Shown here piece by piece: positions 28,631 to 38,130 of a DNA stretch of 64,000 nucleotides. The position numbers and the translations under genes were made by a program. Position 1 is the stretch's first letter. The number at the start of each line of letters is the position of its first letter. The stretch is taken from NCBI GenBank assembly GCA_021733645.1, contig JAHREJ010000017.1:17903-81902 (forward strand), in the 5' to 3' direction. The notes beneath the pieces are model-generated. The model saw nothing but the letters and a program-made list of their open reading frames with translations, searched no databases and was not told where the DNA came from. The DNA is from Bacillus subtilis subsp. subtilis. GTDB taxonomy: Bacteria; Pseudomonadota; Gammaproteobacteria; Xanthomonadales; Xanthomonadaceae.

Positions 28631-29992
28631 GTGGCCAGAAACCGAACGACATTCAATGCGCCCGATCTGCTGACCGTGGATCGGGACAACATGCGTCCGC
28701 TCGCCGAGCGGATGCGCCCCCAGACCCTGGACGAGATGGTCGGGCAGAAGCGCCTGCTCGCACCGGGCAGCGCACTGCGCCGCGCGGTCGAATCCGGCCA
28801 TGTGCACTCGATGATCCTGTGGGGGCCGCCGGGCTGCGGCAAGACCACGTTGGCACTGCTGCTGGCCCACTACGCCGATGCCGAATTCCGCGCCATTTCC
28901 GCGGTGCTGTCCGGCCTGCCCGACGTGCGCCAGGTGCTGGCCGAAGCTGCCCAGCGTTTTGCCGAGGGGCGCCGCACGGTGCTGTTCGTCGATGAGGTGC
29001 ATCGCTTCAACAAGGCCCAGCAGGATGCCTTCCTGCCGCACATCGAGCGCGGCACCATCGTGTTTGTCGGCGCCACCACCGAAAATCCCTCGTTTGAGCT
29101 GAACTCGGCGCTGCTGTCGCGCTGCCGCGTGCACGTGTTGGAGCCGGTGTCGCCAGCCGACATCGTCGAGGCGCTGGAGCGCGCGCTGCAGGACAGTGCG
29201 CGCGGCCTGGCCGGCGAAGCACTGGAGGTTGCGCCGGCGTCGCTGCTGGAGATCGCCACGGCCGCCGATGGCGACGTGCGCCGCGCGCTGACCCTGCTGG
29301 AGATTGCCGCCGAGCTGGCCGGCGGCGATGGCGGCCGGATCAGCCCGGAGATGCTGGTGCAGGTGCTGGCCGACCGCACCCGTCGCTTCGACAAGGGTGG
29401 CGAGCAGTTCTACGACCAGATCTCGGCGTTGCATAAATCGGTGCGCAGCTCCAACCCCGACGCGGCGTTGTACTGGCTGACACGCATGCTCGATGGCGGC
29501 TGCGATCCGTCCTACCTGGCGCGGCGGCTGACCCGCATGGCCATCGAGGATATCGGCCTGGCCGACCCGCGCGCGCAGTCGATGGCGCTGGAAGCGTGGG
29601 ACATCTACGAGCGGCTGGGCAGCCCGGAAGGCGAACTGGCCTTCGCCCAGCTGGTGCTGTACCTGGCCAGCACCGCCAAATCCAATGCCGGCTATGCCGC
29701 CTACAACCAGGCCAAGGCCGACGTCCGCGAGAGCGGCACCGAAGCAGTGCCGCTGCACCTGCGCAACGCGCCCACCAAGCTGATGAAGACCCTCGGCTAT
29801 GGCGCGCAGTACCAGTACGACCACGACGTGGAGGGCGGCATCGCATTGGACCAGACCGGCTTCCCCGATGCGATGGGCGAGCGGGTGTATTACCAGCCGG
29901 TGGCGCGCGGGCTGGAGATCAAACTCAAAGAGAAGCTGGATCGCCTGCGCGCGGCACGCGAACAGGCACGGGCGGAAAAGGGCGGCCAATGA
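28631..29992 (+). CDS. rarA: RarA (MgsA) replication-associated AAA ATPase
   Basis: 453 aa with a GTG start. RarA acts at stalled forks, probably as a clamp-loader-like tetramer interacting with SSB. The AAA core shows Walker A WGPPGCGKTTLALLLA, Walker B VLFVDEVHRFNKAQQD, sensor 1 FVGATTENPSFELNSALLSR, and the C-terminal tetramerisation region with YYQPVARGLEIKLKEKLD at the end. The start MARNRTTFNAPDLL is a little variable; a later ATG at 28691 would remove the first ~20 residues. The stop overlaps the crcB start by 4 bp. Confidence 0.94.
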   Translation: MARNRTTFNAPDLLTVDRDNMRPLAERMRPQTLDEMVGQKRLLAPGSALRRAVESGHVHSMILWGPPGCGKTTLALLLAHYADAEFRAISAVLSGLPDVRQVLAEAAQRFAEGRRTVLFVDEVHRFNKAQQDAFLPHIERGTIVFVGATTENPSFELNSALLSRCRVHVLEPVSPADIVEALERALQDSARGLAGEALEVAPASLLEIATAADGDVRRALTLLEIAAELAGGDGGRISPEMLVQVLADRTRRFDKGGEQFYDQISALHKSVRSSNPDAALYWLTRMLDGGCDPSYLARRLTRMAIEDIGLADPRAQSMALEAWDIYERLGSPEGELAFAQLVLYLASTAKSNAGYAAYNQAKADVRESGTEAVPLHLRNAPTKLMKTLGYGAQYQYDHDVEGGIALDQTGFPDAMGERVYYQPVARGLEIKLKEKLDRLRAAREQARAEKGGQ

Positions 29993-30390
29993 TGGACGGC
30001 TTCGGCGTGTGGTGGCAGCAGTTGGGCCTGGTGATGGCCGGCGGCGCGCTCGGTGCGGCGCTGCGCTTCATGGTGGGCGATGCGATGCTGCGCCAGTTCG
30101 GCAACGGGTTTCCGTGGGGCACGCTCACGGTCAACCTGGTGGGCGCGTTCGCTGCTGGGGTGGTGATGGTCTGGCTGCAGAGCCGTGGCAATGCCGCGCT
30201 GTACTGGCGCGCCTTTCTGATCGTGGGAATCATCGGCGGCCTGACCACGTTCTCCTCGATGATGCTGGAGACGCTGGTCATGGCCCGCACTGACCGCGGG
30301 CTGATGATGCCGCTGTACCTGGGCGTGAGCCTGGTGGGCGGGATGGCGCTGGTGTGGTTGGGCGCGCGGGTGGCCGAAGGCTGGCGTTGA
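29989..30390 (+). CDS. crcB: Fluoride channel CrcB/Fluc
   Basis: 133 aa. Its ATG overlaps the rarA stop (ATGA at 29989-29992); a second ATG follows immediately. CrcB (Fluc) forms a dual-topology dimer exporting fluoride. Four hydrophobic helices are evident, with the family signatures GGALGAALRFMVGD, NGFPWGTLTVNLVGAF, and GGLTTFSSMMLET containing the TTFSS fluoride-lining segment. No fluoride riboswitch could be recognised, and the gene seems translated from the rarA message. Confidence 0.95.
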   Translation: MMDGFGVWWQQLGLVMAGGALGAALRFMVGDAMLRQFGNGFPWGTLTVNLVGAFAAGVVMVWLQSRGNAALYWRAFLIVGIIGGLTTFSSMMLETLVMARTDRGLMMPLYLGVSLVGGMALVWLGARVAEGWR

Positions 30391-30513
30391 GCGCCACCCG
30401 GCGCCGGTTGCGGTGGGGTGGCCGCAATGGAATGCAGAAAAACCGCTGAAAATGCTGGATTAAAGTGATGTCTCACGATATGGTGCGCGCCCCCGTTTGC
30501 ATCTTCGTCCGTC

Positions 30514-30786
30514 ATGCGCGATGAACAAGACCCCGGCACCCTGGAGCTGACGCTGCCGCGCAAGCGCGGCCGTCCGCCCACGTTCGGCTACGCGATGACC
30601 GACGCGCAGCGTGCGGCGCGTTACCGCGCGCGGCGCGCAGGGCAGGCCGACCATGCCGATGTGCGCAGCTGCAGCGACATGGTGCTGCTGGACAAGATCC
30701 GCGCGGCGATCAGCAGCAAGGACCCGGAACTGACCGGTTTCCTGGTGCACGTGCTGTGGCAGCGCTACCCGCTGCAGCTCAAGTAG
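30514..30786 (+). CDS. Small basic protein with an AT-hook-like motif
   Basis: 90 aa, no recognised family. The N-terminal KRGRPP resembles an AT-hook core, followed by FGYAMTDAQRAARYRARRAG, a strongly basic helix, and a hydrophobic C-terminus (ELTGFLVHVLWQRYPLQLK). The layout suggests a nucleic-acid-binding protein. No good Shine-Dalgarno sequence precedes ATG 30514. The 3' end overlaps the convergent hybrid kinase gene by 8 bp (30779-30786). Confidence 0.6.
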   Translation: MRDEQDPGTLELTLPRKRGRPPTFGYAMTDAQRAARYRARRAGQADHADVRSCSDMVLLDKIRAAISSKDPELTGFLVHVLWQRYPLQLK

Positions 30787-33064
30787 GGCGTCGGTCGACC
30801 AGGGCGCCGGCCTGCGCGTACAGATGGTCCAGCAGGCGGTCGGCGTCGTGCCAGTCGGCCGCGTCGTGCAGCGTCAGCTCGTGAAGGTCAGCGGCGGTGT
30901 CGGCCAGTGCCGCGCGCCCGAGCACCCGCAGCACCCCGTCCAGGCGATGCGCATGGTGGCGCAGCGCGTCGGCCTGGCGGTGCCGGCGCGCGTCCTGCAG
31001 CGCCAGCAGCTCCTCCTGCACTGCCTGCAGGCACGGCGCCCACAGCGGGTCGGTGGAGGCCAGCGGTGCCGTCTGGTCCGGTGGTTGGATGCGGTCTGCC
31101 CCCAGCACCGCCAGCAACTGCGCCGTGTCCAGCGGTTTGTACAGCACCGCGTCCATGCCGCTGGCACGGCAGCGCTGCACATGCGCTGCCGAACTGGCAC
31201 CGGATAACGCCACCAGCAGCGCCGGGGATCGGTGGTGTGCCTGTTCCTGCCTGCGCAGTGCGGCCGCCAGCTGGTAGCCGCTCATGTCCGGCAGGTCGCA
31301 GTCGATCAGTACCACGGCGCTGGAGGCGTCCTGCTGTGCCTGCAATGCGCCGTCGCCGTCGGTGCAGGTCTGCACCACCGCGCCCAGCGCGCCGAGCTGG
31401 CGTGCCACGATCGCCCGGTTGAGGGCATGGTCTTCGACCAGCAGCACGCTGCGCCCTGCCAAGGGCGTCGCAGGATCGGGTGCCGCAGGGGGCAGGGTCG
31501 ATGTCGGCAGGTGGATCTCGAAACGACTGCCCTGGCCGGGCGCGCTGTGCAGGCGGATGCGGCCGTGCAGCGCGGCAACCAGGTCGCGGCAGATCGACAG
31601 GCCCAGCCCGGCACCCTGGTTGTCGCGCGCGTGGACCTGCGCGAACGGCTGGAACACCCCGGCCTGGTGTTCGGCCGGAATGCCGATACCGGTATCGCTG
31701 ACGATCAACTGCAGGTCCGCACCCTCGGCATGCGGCCGAACCGACACGGCCACCTCGATCCCCCCCTGGGGAGTGAACTTCAGCGCATTGCCCAGCAGGT
31801 TGCTCAGGATCTGGCGCAGCGCGGCGGGGTCGACCCATAGCAGGGGCAGTGGGGCGGGTGTTACCTGAAGGCCAAGCCGCAGGCCCTTGGCCTCTGCGCT
31901 GGGTCGCAGCGCGGCGATGCAGTCGCTGGCCAGTTGCTGCACATCGTGCCAGCCCGGATTCGGCCGGAACTGTCCGGCGGCCATGCGGGAATAGTCCAGT
32001 GCATGGCCCAGCAGCTGGCGCAGGCCCGTGCCGGCCGCGCGGGCCGCGTTGACCAGCTGCCGTTGGCCGGCGTCCAGCCCCGATTGGCTGAGCAGGTCCA
32101 CCGACGCCACAAGGGCCTGCGCGGCGTTGCGCACTTCATGGCTCATCACGCCGATGAAGCGCGACTGGCGTCGCGCGCTGCGCTGCGCCGACTGGTGTGC
32201 GCGGATCAGCCAGAAGGTGGCGGCCAGCAGCAGCGACAGCATCGCGCCGAGCGCCATGACCTGCCAGCGGAAGTGGTGCACCAGCACCGCCAGGGGCGGC
32301 ATGCTGAAGTAGGTGTGCCGGGCCAGTTGCTGCAGCACCTGGGCGTGCTGTTGCGGGGTGATGGCCTGCATTGCGGCGTCGATCTCCTCGATCATGCCGT
32401 CATCGGTGCCGCGCGCCACCAGGTGGACCGTCGAAGGCAGATCCTCCGGGGCGCGACGCAGCAGCAGGCTGTCGGCAAACTCCCTGCGCACCAGCGGGCG
32501 CATCAGAACGTCCAGGCCCAGCGCGGCATCGGTCACTCCGGTTTCCACGGCCGACAACGCATCGGGCAGGTCGGCCACGGCGATCACCTGCAGCTGCGGG
32601 TAATGGGTGGCCAGCCAGGCGCTGTAGTGGCTGCCGCGGACCACCGCGATCCGGTGCGATGCGCCGTCATCAAGCACGACCTGGGCCACGCGCGCGTGGC
32701 GGCTGGCCAGCAGCGCCTCGCCGCGGTAGTAGGCCGGCGAGGCGGCCAGCGCGCACGGCGGGTGGTCGGGCAGGCCCACCATCACCATCAGATCGGCGCG
32801 GTCTTCGCACAGCGCCCGCATGGCTGCCTGGCTGGAGGGTTCGATGTGCTCGTCGAACTGCAGGCCGGTGCGTGCGCTGACCAGTCGCGCATACCCATGC
32901 GCCAGGCTGGCCTGTCGCGCCGGCATCGCCTCGTGCGAAAGCACGCGGTACTGGCCCGGGTCCAGCGCCACCCGCACGGTGCGCGACGGCGGCGCCGCCA
33001 CCGCTGCGGACGGGCTGGCCGCCAGCAGTGCCGTTGCCAGTAGACCGTGCCACGGCCGGGTCAT
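30779..33064 (-). CDS. BvgS-like hybrid sensor kinase
   Basis: 761 aa from ATG 33064. Order: signal peptide, a periplasmic SBP_bac_3-like (Venus flytrap) domain (~30-265), one membrane helix (~275-300), HisKA with H309 in VMSHEVRN, HATPase_c (NLLGNALKFT, DTGIGIP, GAGLGLSICRD), a receiver (~540-660, D588 in LIDCDLPDMSGY, K near the end) and a C-terminal HPt (HAHRLDGVLRVLG). This is the layout of BvgS/EvgS with a single flytrap and no PAS. A periplasmic small molecule is probably sensed. The ATG overlaps the stop of the response-regulator gene, so phosphate flow H-D-H to that regulator is likely. Confidence 0.88.
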   Translation of the reverse strand: MTRPWHGLLATALLAASPSAAVAAPPSRTVRVALDPGQYRVLSHEAMPARQASLAHGYARLVSARTGLQFDEHIEPSSQAAMRALCEDRADLMVMVGLPDHPPCALAASPAYYRGEALLASRHARVAQVVLDDGASHRIAVVRGSHYSAWLATHYPQLQVIAVADLPDALSAVETGVTDAALGLDVLMRPLVRREFADSLLLRRAPEDLPSTVHLVARGTDDGMIEEIDAAMQAITPQQHAQVLQQLARHTYFSMPPLAVLVHHFRWQVMALGAMLSLLLAATFWLIRAHQSAQRSARRQSRFIGVMSHEVRNAAQALVASVDLLSQSGLDAGQRQLVNAARAAGTGLRQLLGHALDYSRMAAGQFRPNPGWHDVQQLASDCIAALRPSAEAKGLRLGLQVTPAPLPLLWVDPAALRQILSNLLGNALKFTPQGGIEVAVSVRPHAEGADLQLIVSDTGIGIPAEHQAGVFQPFAQVHARDNQGAGLGLSICRDLVAALHGRIRLHSAPGQGSRFEIHLPTSTLPPAAPDPATPLAGRSVLLVEDHALNRAIVARQLGALGAVVQTCTDGDGALQAQQDASSAVVLIDCDLPDMSGYQLAAALRRQEQAHHRSPALLVALSGASSAAHVQRCRASGMDAVLYKPLDTAQLLAVLGADRIQPPDQTAPLASTDPLWAPCLQAVQEELLALQDARRHRQADALRHHAHRLDGVLRVLGRAALADTAADLHELTLHDAADWHDADRLLDHLYAQAGALVDRRPT

Positions 33065-33687
33065 AGGGCGGCCAACTGATGGCGGAGCGTGTACAGGTCG
33101 CGATCGGTGCGCAGCCCCAGTTTGCGGAACGCGGCATGCTTCTGGGTGCTGATCGTCTTGATGCTGCGGTGGCGATGCAGGGCGATTTCGCTCACGGTCA
33201 ATCCAGACAGGCACAGCTGCAATACATCGCGCTCACTGCGCGACAGCTTCACTTCGGCCAGGCCCTCGCCGAACTCGGCCGGGAGCCGGCATTGGCCGTC
33301 GGCGACCTGGGCAACGGCGTCGGCCAGTGCATCCAGCCGTTCGGTCTTGGTGACCATGCCGGCGGCGCCGGCGCCAAGCACCTCCGCCAGCAGCACGCGG
33401 CTGGAGTGCGCCGTGAACAGCAAGGGGCGCACGGCGGGGAACCGGCGTTGCAGCAGGAGAAGCAGGTCCTGGCCGGAGCGATCATTGCTGTCCAGGGTGT
33501 AGTCGATGACCGCCACGTCCACGTGCTGCCGGTCCAGGGTGGCCACCAGCTCATCACTGCGTGCATGGCAGCCGACCACGTCGAAGCGTGGGTCGGACGA
33601 GAGGTGGACGAAGCTGCCGTGCCGGACAACATCGTGGTCGTCGAGCAGGGCGATCTTCAGGGTGCAGGGGAGGGCCTGTCCGCTCAT
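33061..33687 (-). CDS. BvgA-like LuxR-family response regulator
   Basis: 208 aa from ATG 33687; a GTG at 33720 would add 11 residues. N-terminal receiver (LDDHDVVRHG acidic pair, phosphoacceptor in VAVIDYTLDS, conserved Lys in MVTKTERLD) and a C-terminal LuxR-type HTH (LSRSERDVLQLCLSGLTVSE with IKTISTQKHAAFRKLGL). It resembles BvgA, EvgA and FimZ. The stop overlaps the kinase ATG by 4 bp, so regulator and kinase form a two-gene operon with the regulator first. Targets are unknown. Confidence 0.88.
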   Translation of the reverse strand: MSGQALPCTLKIALLDDHDVVRHGSFVHLSSDPRFDVVGCHARSDELVATLDRQHVDVAVIDYTLDSNDRSGQDLLLLLQRRFPAVRPLLFTAHSSRVLLAEVLGAGAAGMVTKTERLDALADAVAQVADGQCRLPAEFGEGLAEVKLSRSERDVLQLCLSGLTVSEIALHRHRSIKTISTQKHAAFRKLGLRTDRDLYTLRHQLAAL

Positions 33688-33880
33688 GGGATCTGTATGC
33701 TGTTGGACAAAGGAAGGCACGCGATCGGAAGTGTTTAGGAATTCTCCCTGCTTGGATGTGCGGCAATGCCGCTTCCATGCGATTTTGCGACGATTCCTAT
33801 GTTCTCTACGCGAGCGCCGTCACTATCCGGAGACATGCATAACGCCGGGCGGCGTGGGGGTGCGTCCTGGCCGCGCAGAC

Positions 33881-34783
33881 TCAGCGCTGCTCGCGGTCGA
33901 GCAGGCGGGCGAAGCGGGCGGCCAGCTCGCCCACCAACGGGTCCGCGCCGGGGCGGTGCAGCAGCGCGATTTCCATGCTCTCCATCGGCGGCAGCCCATG
34001 CCGCCGATGCAGGACCCGATGGTCGCGATGGGTGGCGCGGGCCGGCAGCAGGCTGATGCCCATGCCATCGGCCACCGCCCCCTGGATGCCGCTGAGACTG
34101 GAGCTGGTGAAGCTGATCCGCCAGCGCCGCCCCATCGCTTCCACGGCAGCGATCAGGTCGTCGCGGTACAGCCCGCGCGGCGGGAAGGTCACCAGCGGGA
34201 TCGGGTCCAGGTCGATGCAGGGGCTGCGGGCACTGTCCACCCAGCGCATCGGTTCGGGCCAGCGGGCCACGGCCTGGCGGCTGTTGCGGCGCTGCTTGAT
34301 CAGCACCAGATCCAGTTCGCCGTGGTCGTAGCCATTGGCGAGGTCGCGACTCAGCCCGCTGGTCACTTCCAGTTTCACCTGCCGGTGGCGCCGGTTGAAG
34401 CTGCCGAGCAGTCGGGTGGTGCGTGCGTTGACGAAGTCTTCGGGCACGCCCAGGCGCACGGTGATGGCCACGGTCGCGCCGGCCAGTGCCTCCAGCATCT
34501 GCTCGTTCAGGGCCAGCATCTGCCGCGCGATCCCCAGCAGCGTCTGGCCGGCATCGGTGGGATGCACATCGCCGTTGCCGCGCACCAGCAGGGGGTGGCC
34601 GGCCATGTCTTCCAGGCGACGGATCTTCTGGCTGATCGTGGACTGGGTGGAGTGCAGGTGTGCGGCAGCGGTGGTGAAGCTGCCGCAGTCGGCCACGGTG
34701 ACGATGGCGCGCAGCAGGTCCAGGTCGAACAGGCTGCGGTTGGGTTTTGCACGGGCGGCCACGGCAGCATCCACATCCAGCAA
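33881..34783 (-). CDS. LysR-family transcriptional regulator
   Basis: About 300 aa. The N-terminal winged HTH (FDLDLLRAIVTVADCGSFTT, then STQSTISQKIRRLEDMAGHP) and the effector-binding domain of LysR regulators are clear, with VRLGVPEDFVNARTTRLLGS at its start. The open frame begins with TTG 34783; a GTG at 34774 is an equally good start, giving ~297 aa. No obvious divergent target: the next upstream gene on the same strand is the WYL regulator, 55 bp away. The effector is unknown. Confidence 0.85.
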   Translation of the reverse strand: MLDVDAAVAARAKPNRSLFDLDLLRAIVTVADCGSFTTAAAHLHSTQSTISQKIRRLEDMAGHPLLVRGNGDVHPTDAGQTLLGIARQMLALNEQMLEALAGATVAITVRLGVPEDFVNARTTRLLGSFNRRHRQVKLEVTSGLSRDLANGYDHGELDLVLIKQRRNSRQAVARWPEPMRWVDSARSPCIDLDPIPLVTFPPRGLYRDDLIAAVEAMGRRWRISFTSSSLSGIQGAVADGMGISLLPARATHRDHRVLHRRHGLPPMESMEIALLHRPGADPLVGELAARFARLLDREQR

Positions 34784-34838
34784 GGGGCTGGAGTTCTAGC
34801 ACGCGGTCGGTGGGTCGGCAAACGCGGCGCGCAGGTGC

Positions 34839-35807
34839 TCAGGCGGCGCTGCGGGCCAGGCTGCGTGCCACCCGCTCGCCCGCATCGCGCAGCTTCTGCT
34901 GCAGCGCGGGCGGACCCAGCACTTCAAACTCCAGATCCAGTGCCAGCAACCAGTACACGATCGCGCCGAGCGGGCTGGCGCCACAGCGCAGCAGGCAGCG
35001 CTGGGCATCGACCTCTTCCAGCTGGCCGGCCGAGTCCGGTATCTGCCGGCGCATGACCGCCAAGGGCGCGTGCAGGATGACGCGTGCCTGTTCGCTGTAC
35101 TGGCCCAGCGCCAAGGCGCCGGCCACCCACGCACGCAGGTCGCCGTCGCCCGGGCTGCTGCGCGGGCTGAAGTGCGCCCCGACCACGGGCGCTGCGGTGA
35201 TTCGATCAATGCGGAAGGTGCGCCAATCCGCGCGCGCGGTACACCACGCCACCAGGTACCAGCGCCGGTCGGTATGCACCACGCCCTGCGGTTCGACGCG
35301 ACGCTGGCTGGACTGGTTGTTGCGATCGGCGTAATCGAAATGCAGCTGCAGCTGGTCGCGGCAGGCACCGGCCAACACGGCCAGCACCCCGGCATCCACT
35401 ACCGGACCGGATTGATCCAGTGGCAGGATCGCCGAGCGCAGTGCATCCAGTCGCCTGCGCAGGCGCGGTGGCATCACCTGTTCCAGTTTGACCAGGGCGG
35501 TGATCGCGGTCTGCTCGATGCCACTGACCGTACCAGTGACCGCCGTGCGCAGGGCCACGGCGGTGGCCAGTGCTTCGTCATCATCCAGCAGCAGGGGTGG
35601 CAGCGCGCGCCCGGCACGGAATGCATAGCCGCCGGCCACGCCGCTGCTGGCCTGGATCGGGTAGCCCAGTTGGCGCAGGCGATCGATGTCACGGCGCAGC
35701 GTGCGCGGGTGCACCTGCATGCGCTCGGCCAGCGCGTTGCCGGCCCAGTGCGGCCGTGATTGCAGCAGGGAGAGCAGGCTGAGCAGGCGGGCGGAGGCGG
35801 TGAGCAT
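34839..35807 (-). CDS. HTH-WYL domain transcriptional regulator
   Basis: 322 aa from ATG 35807. N-terminal HTH_11 (ARLLSLLSLLQSRPHWAGNA, LAERMQVHPRTLRRDIDRLR) and a C-terminal WYL domain (~140-320) with RRVEPQGVVHTDRRWYLVAW as its core. WYL domains bind nucleic acids or small ligands and often control stress or detoxification genes. Its promoter region (35808-35930) is shared with a divergent GST gene, the likely target. Confidence 0.88.
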   Translation of the reverse strand: MLTASARLLSLLSLLQSRPHWAGNALAERMQVHPRTLRRDIDRLRQLGYPIQASSGVAGGYAFRAGRALPPLLLDDDEALATAVALRTAVTGTVSGIEQTAITALVKLEQVMPPRLRRRLDALRSAILPLDQSGPVVDAGVLAVLAGACRDQLQLHFDYADRNNQSSQRRVEPQGVVHTDRRWYLVAWCTARADWRTFRIDRITAAPVVGAHFSPRSSPGDGDLRAWVAGALALGQYSEQARVILHAPLAVMRRQIPDSAGQLEEVDAQRCLLRCGASPLGAIVYWLLALDLEFEVLGPPALQQKLRDAGERVARSLARSAA

Positions 35808-35930
35808 GGCAGGCAGTCTGCACGTTGATCGAGGACAGAAGATGTCCGCAATGGTGGCTAGCCTGTGGGCGTGGTGCAAGGCCGGCCCGGCCGCACCGTT
35901 CTTCCCGATGCCCATCCACAAGGAATTCCC

Positions 35931-36536
35931 ATGTCCCTCGTTTTCTATTGGCACCCGATGTCCAGCGCCACCCCGGTGGCCTGTGCGCTGGCAGAACTGG
36001 CGGTACCGCACGATCGGGTCCAGATCGATATCCGCAGCGGCGAGCAGCGCACCGCCGAGTACCTGGCGATCAACCCCAACGGAAAGGTGCCGTGTCTGGT
36101 CATCGACGGCACGCCGATGTTCGAAGGCCTGGCCATCCTGCAGTGGCTGGGTGCCGAGCACGGTGTGGCCCAGGGGTTGTGGCCGCGGGAGGGCACTGCA
36201 GCGCGGGTACAGGCCCTGTCCTGGACTGCCTGGGCCTACGTGACCTATGCCGCGCTGCTGACACGGCTGTGGCTGGCCACGCGGGACGAGGCGCTGCGCA
36301 GCCACGAACAGGCCGCCGCCGCGTTGGCCGGGGTGAACCAGTTGCTGGATCTGCTGGAGGCGCGCCTGGCCGGACATCCCTGGATGCTGGGTGCGGACTA
36401 TTCGCTGGTGGATCTGGTGGTCGGCTCGGTGGTGGGGTATGGCGTTTACTTCGGCGCGGACGTGGAGGCGCATCCGCACGTCAAGCAATGGTTGACGGTC
36501 CTCCAGGCGCGTCCGGCGATGCAGGGCGCGGTGTAG
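35931..36536 (+). CDS. Glutathione S-transferase family protein
   Basis: 201 aa from ATG 35931 with an AAGGAA ahead. N-terminal thioredoxin-like fold (SLVFYWHPMSSATPVACALA, with the cis-Pro in GKVPCLVIDG and the glutathione-contacting EGLAILQWL) and an all-helical C-terminal domain (SLVDLVVGSVVGYGVYF). Serine or tyrosine near the N-terminus could activate glutathione. The substrate is unknown. It diverges from the WYL regulator and is probably controlled by it. Confidence 0.85.
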   Translation: MSLVFYWHPMSSATPVACALAELAVPHDRVQIDIRSGEQRTAEYLAINPNGKVPCLVIDGTPMFEGLAILQWLGAEHGVAQGLWPREGTAARVQALSWTAWAYVTYAALLTRLWLATRDEALRSHEQAAAALAGVNQLLDLLEARLAGHPWMLGADYSLVDLVVGSVVGYGVYFGADVEAHPHVKQWLTVLQARPAMQGAV

Positions 36537-36651
36537 GGCGCCCGCCTGCCAGGCATTTGATTCATGCATGCCGGGCATGCCGCGATTTAACTGGTGCATG
36601 GGGGTGCCGGCGTCTTATCGTGAGCCGGTCCTCTCTGATTCAAGCGGCCCC

Positions 36652-38127
36652 ATGAAGATTTCGCTGTACGCACTGGCTCCCACCCTGCTGATGCTGGCTG
36701 CACCGGCATTGTCGGCCGAACAGGCCGACCTGATCATCCACCAGGCCACGGTGGTGGATGTGGAGCACGCCAGCACGCGGGCCAACCAGAGCGTGGTGGT
36801 GCGCGGTGCGGACATCGTGGCGGTGGGCGATGACAAGGCCATCGCCCGGCAGTGGCGTGCGTCGAACCGGATCGAGGCACGGGGCCGCTATCTCATTCCC
36901 GGCCTGTGGGACATGCACGTGCATTTTGGGGGTGGCCCGGCGCTGATTGAAGAGAACAAGGCGTTGCTGCCGCTGTACATCGCCCACGGCATCACCACCA
37001 TCCGCGATGCTTCCGGTGATCTGCCCGAGCAGGTACTGCAGTGGCGCGGGCAGATCCGGGACGGCCGCCTGGTGGGGCCGCAACTGTTCACGTCCGGTGC
37101 CAAGATCGAAGGCCTCAAGCCGGTCTGGAAAGGCACGATCGAGGTTGGCAATGCGGCCGATCTGGAGGCTGCCTTTGTGCGGCTGAAGCGCGACCAGGTC
37201 GATTTCGTCAAGATCACCGACAGCACGCTGACCCCGGCGTTGTTCCTGCGGGCTGTGCGCGGCGCACGGGCCAACGGCCTGCGGGCGTCGGGGCATATCC
37301 CGATGGCGTTGACCGTGCAGCAGGCGGTGGATGCCGGCATCAGCTCCATCGAACACCTGGACTACGCCTACAAGGCCGGGGTGAAGGACGAGGCGGCGAT
37401 CGCCGCGGACTTCGCCGCCGGGCGCATCGACCGTGCCGAGGCCAATCAACGCCTCGACGCCGGCTTCGACCCGGCCACCGCGATGGCCGCGTATCGAGGT
37501 TTCGCTGCGAAGGGGGTGTACGTCACGCCCACGCTCAATGGCGGGCGCATCCTGGATTTCCTTGACCAGGATGACCACGCGGGTGATCCGTACCTGGCCT
37601 ACATCGGGCCGAAGTTGCAGGCGACCTACGCCTGGCGCGTCGAACGCGCCGCCAAGGCAACGCCGGCACAGATCCAGGCGCGACATGACGGTTACCACCG
37701 CGTAGCCGCCGTGTTGCCGATGCTGCAGCAGGCCGGGGTCACGATCATGGCCGGCACCGATGCCGGGTTCCTCAATTCGTTCAATTATCCGGGCATCGGC
37801 CTGCACGACGAACTGAGCCTGTTCGTCACCGAGGGCCTCACCCCGGCGCAGGCGCTGTCGGCGGCAACGCGGGCCGGTCCGTCATGGTTTGGCACGCTGG
37901 ACCGCTACGGTGGCATCGCCGCCGGCAAGGCTGCCGACCTGGTCCTGCTGGATGCCAACCCGCTGCAGGACATCCAGGCTACCCGCGCCATCGACACGGT
38001 GCTGCTGCGCGGCCAGGTTTACGACCGCAAGGCATTGGACGCGCTACTGGCGCAGACCCGGGCCAAGGTGGCCGCGTGGAAGGCGGCACCGCCGCCGACC
38101 AACGAAGGCGAACAGAACGTGCGATGA
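36652..38127 (+). CDS. Secreted imidazolonepropionase-like amidohydrolase
   Basis: 491 aa from ATG 36652. A Sec signal (MKISLYALAPTLLMLAAPAL, SAE) precedes an amidohydrolase beta-alpha barrel. Metal-binding residues are seen in GLWDMHVHF (first HxH), SGHIPMA, SIEHLDYAY and MAGTDAGF (late Asp). The family includes prolidase/dipeptidase-like enzymes of the periplasm, such as Xaa-Pro or Xaa-Arg dipeptidases. The C-terminal strand region (GKAADLVLLDANPLQDIQAT) is typical. The exact substrate is unknown. It is convergent, 3 bp from the next gene. Confidence 0.88.
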   Translation: MKISLYALAPTLLMLAAPALSAEQADLIIHQATVVDVEHASTRANQSVVVRGADIVAVGDDKAIARQWRASNRIEARGRYLIPGLWDMHVHFGGGPALIEENKALLPLYIAHGITTIRDASGDLPEQVLQWRGQIRDGRLVGPQLFTSGAKIEGLKPVWKGTIEVGNAADLEAAFVRLKRDQVDFVKITDSTLTPALFLRAVRGARANGLRASGHIPMALTVQQAVDAGISSIEHLDYAYKAGVKDEAAIAADFAAGRIDRAEANQRLDAGFDPATAMAAYRGFAAKGVYVTPTLNGGRILDFLDQDDHAGDPYLAYIGPKLQATYAWRVERAAKATPAQIQARHDGYHRVAAVLPMLQQAGVTIMAGTDAGFLNSFNYPGIGLHDELSLFVTEGLTPAQALSAATRAGPSWFGTLDRYGGIAAGKAADLVLLDANPLQDIQATRAIDTVLLRGQVYDRKALDALLAQTRAKVAAWKAAPPPTNEGEQNVR

Positions 38128-38130
38128 CAC

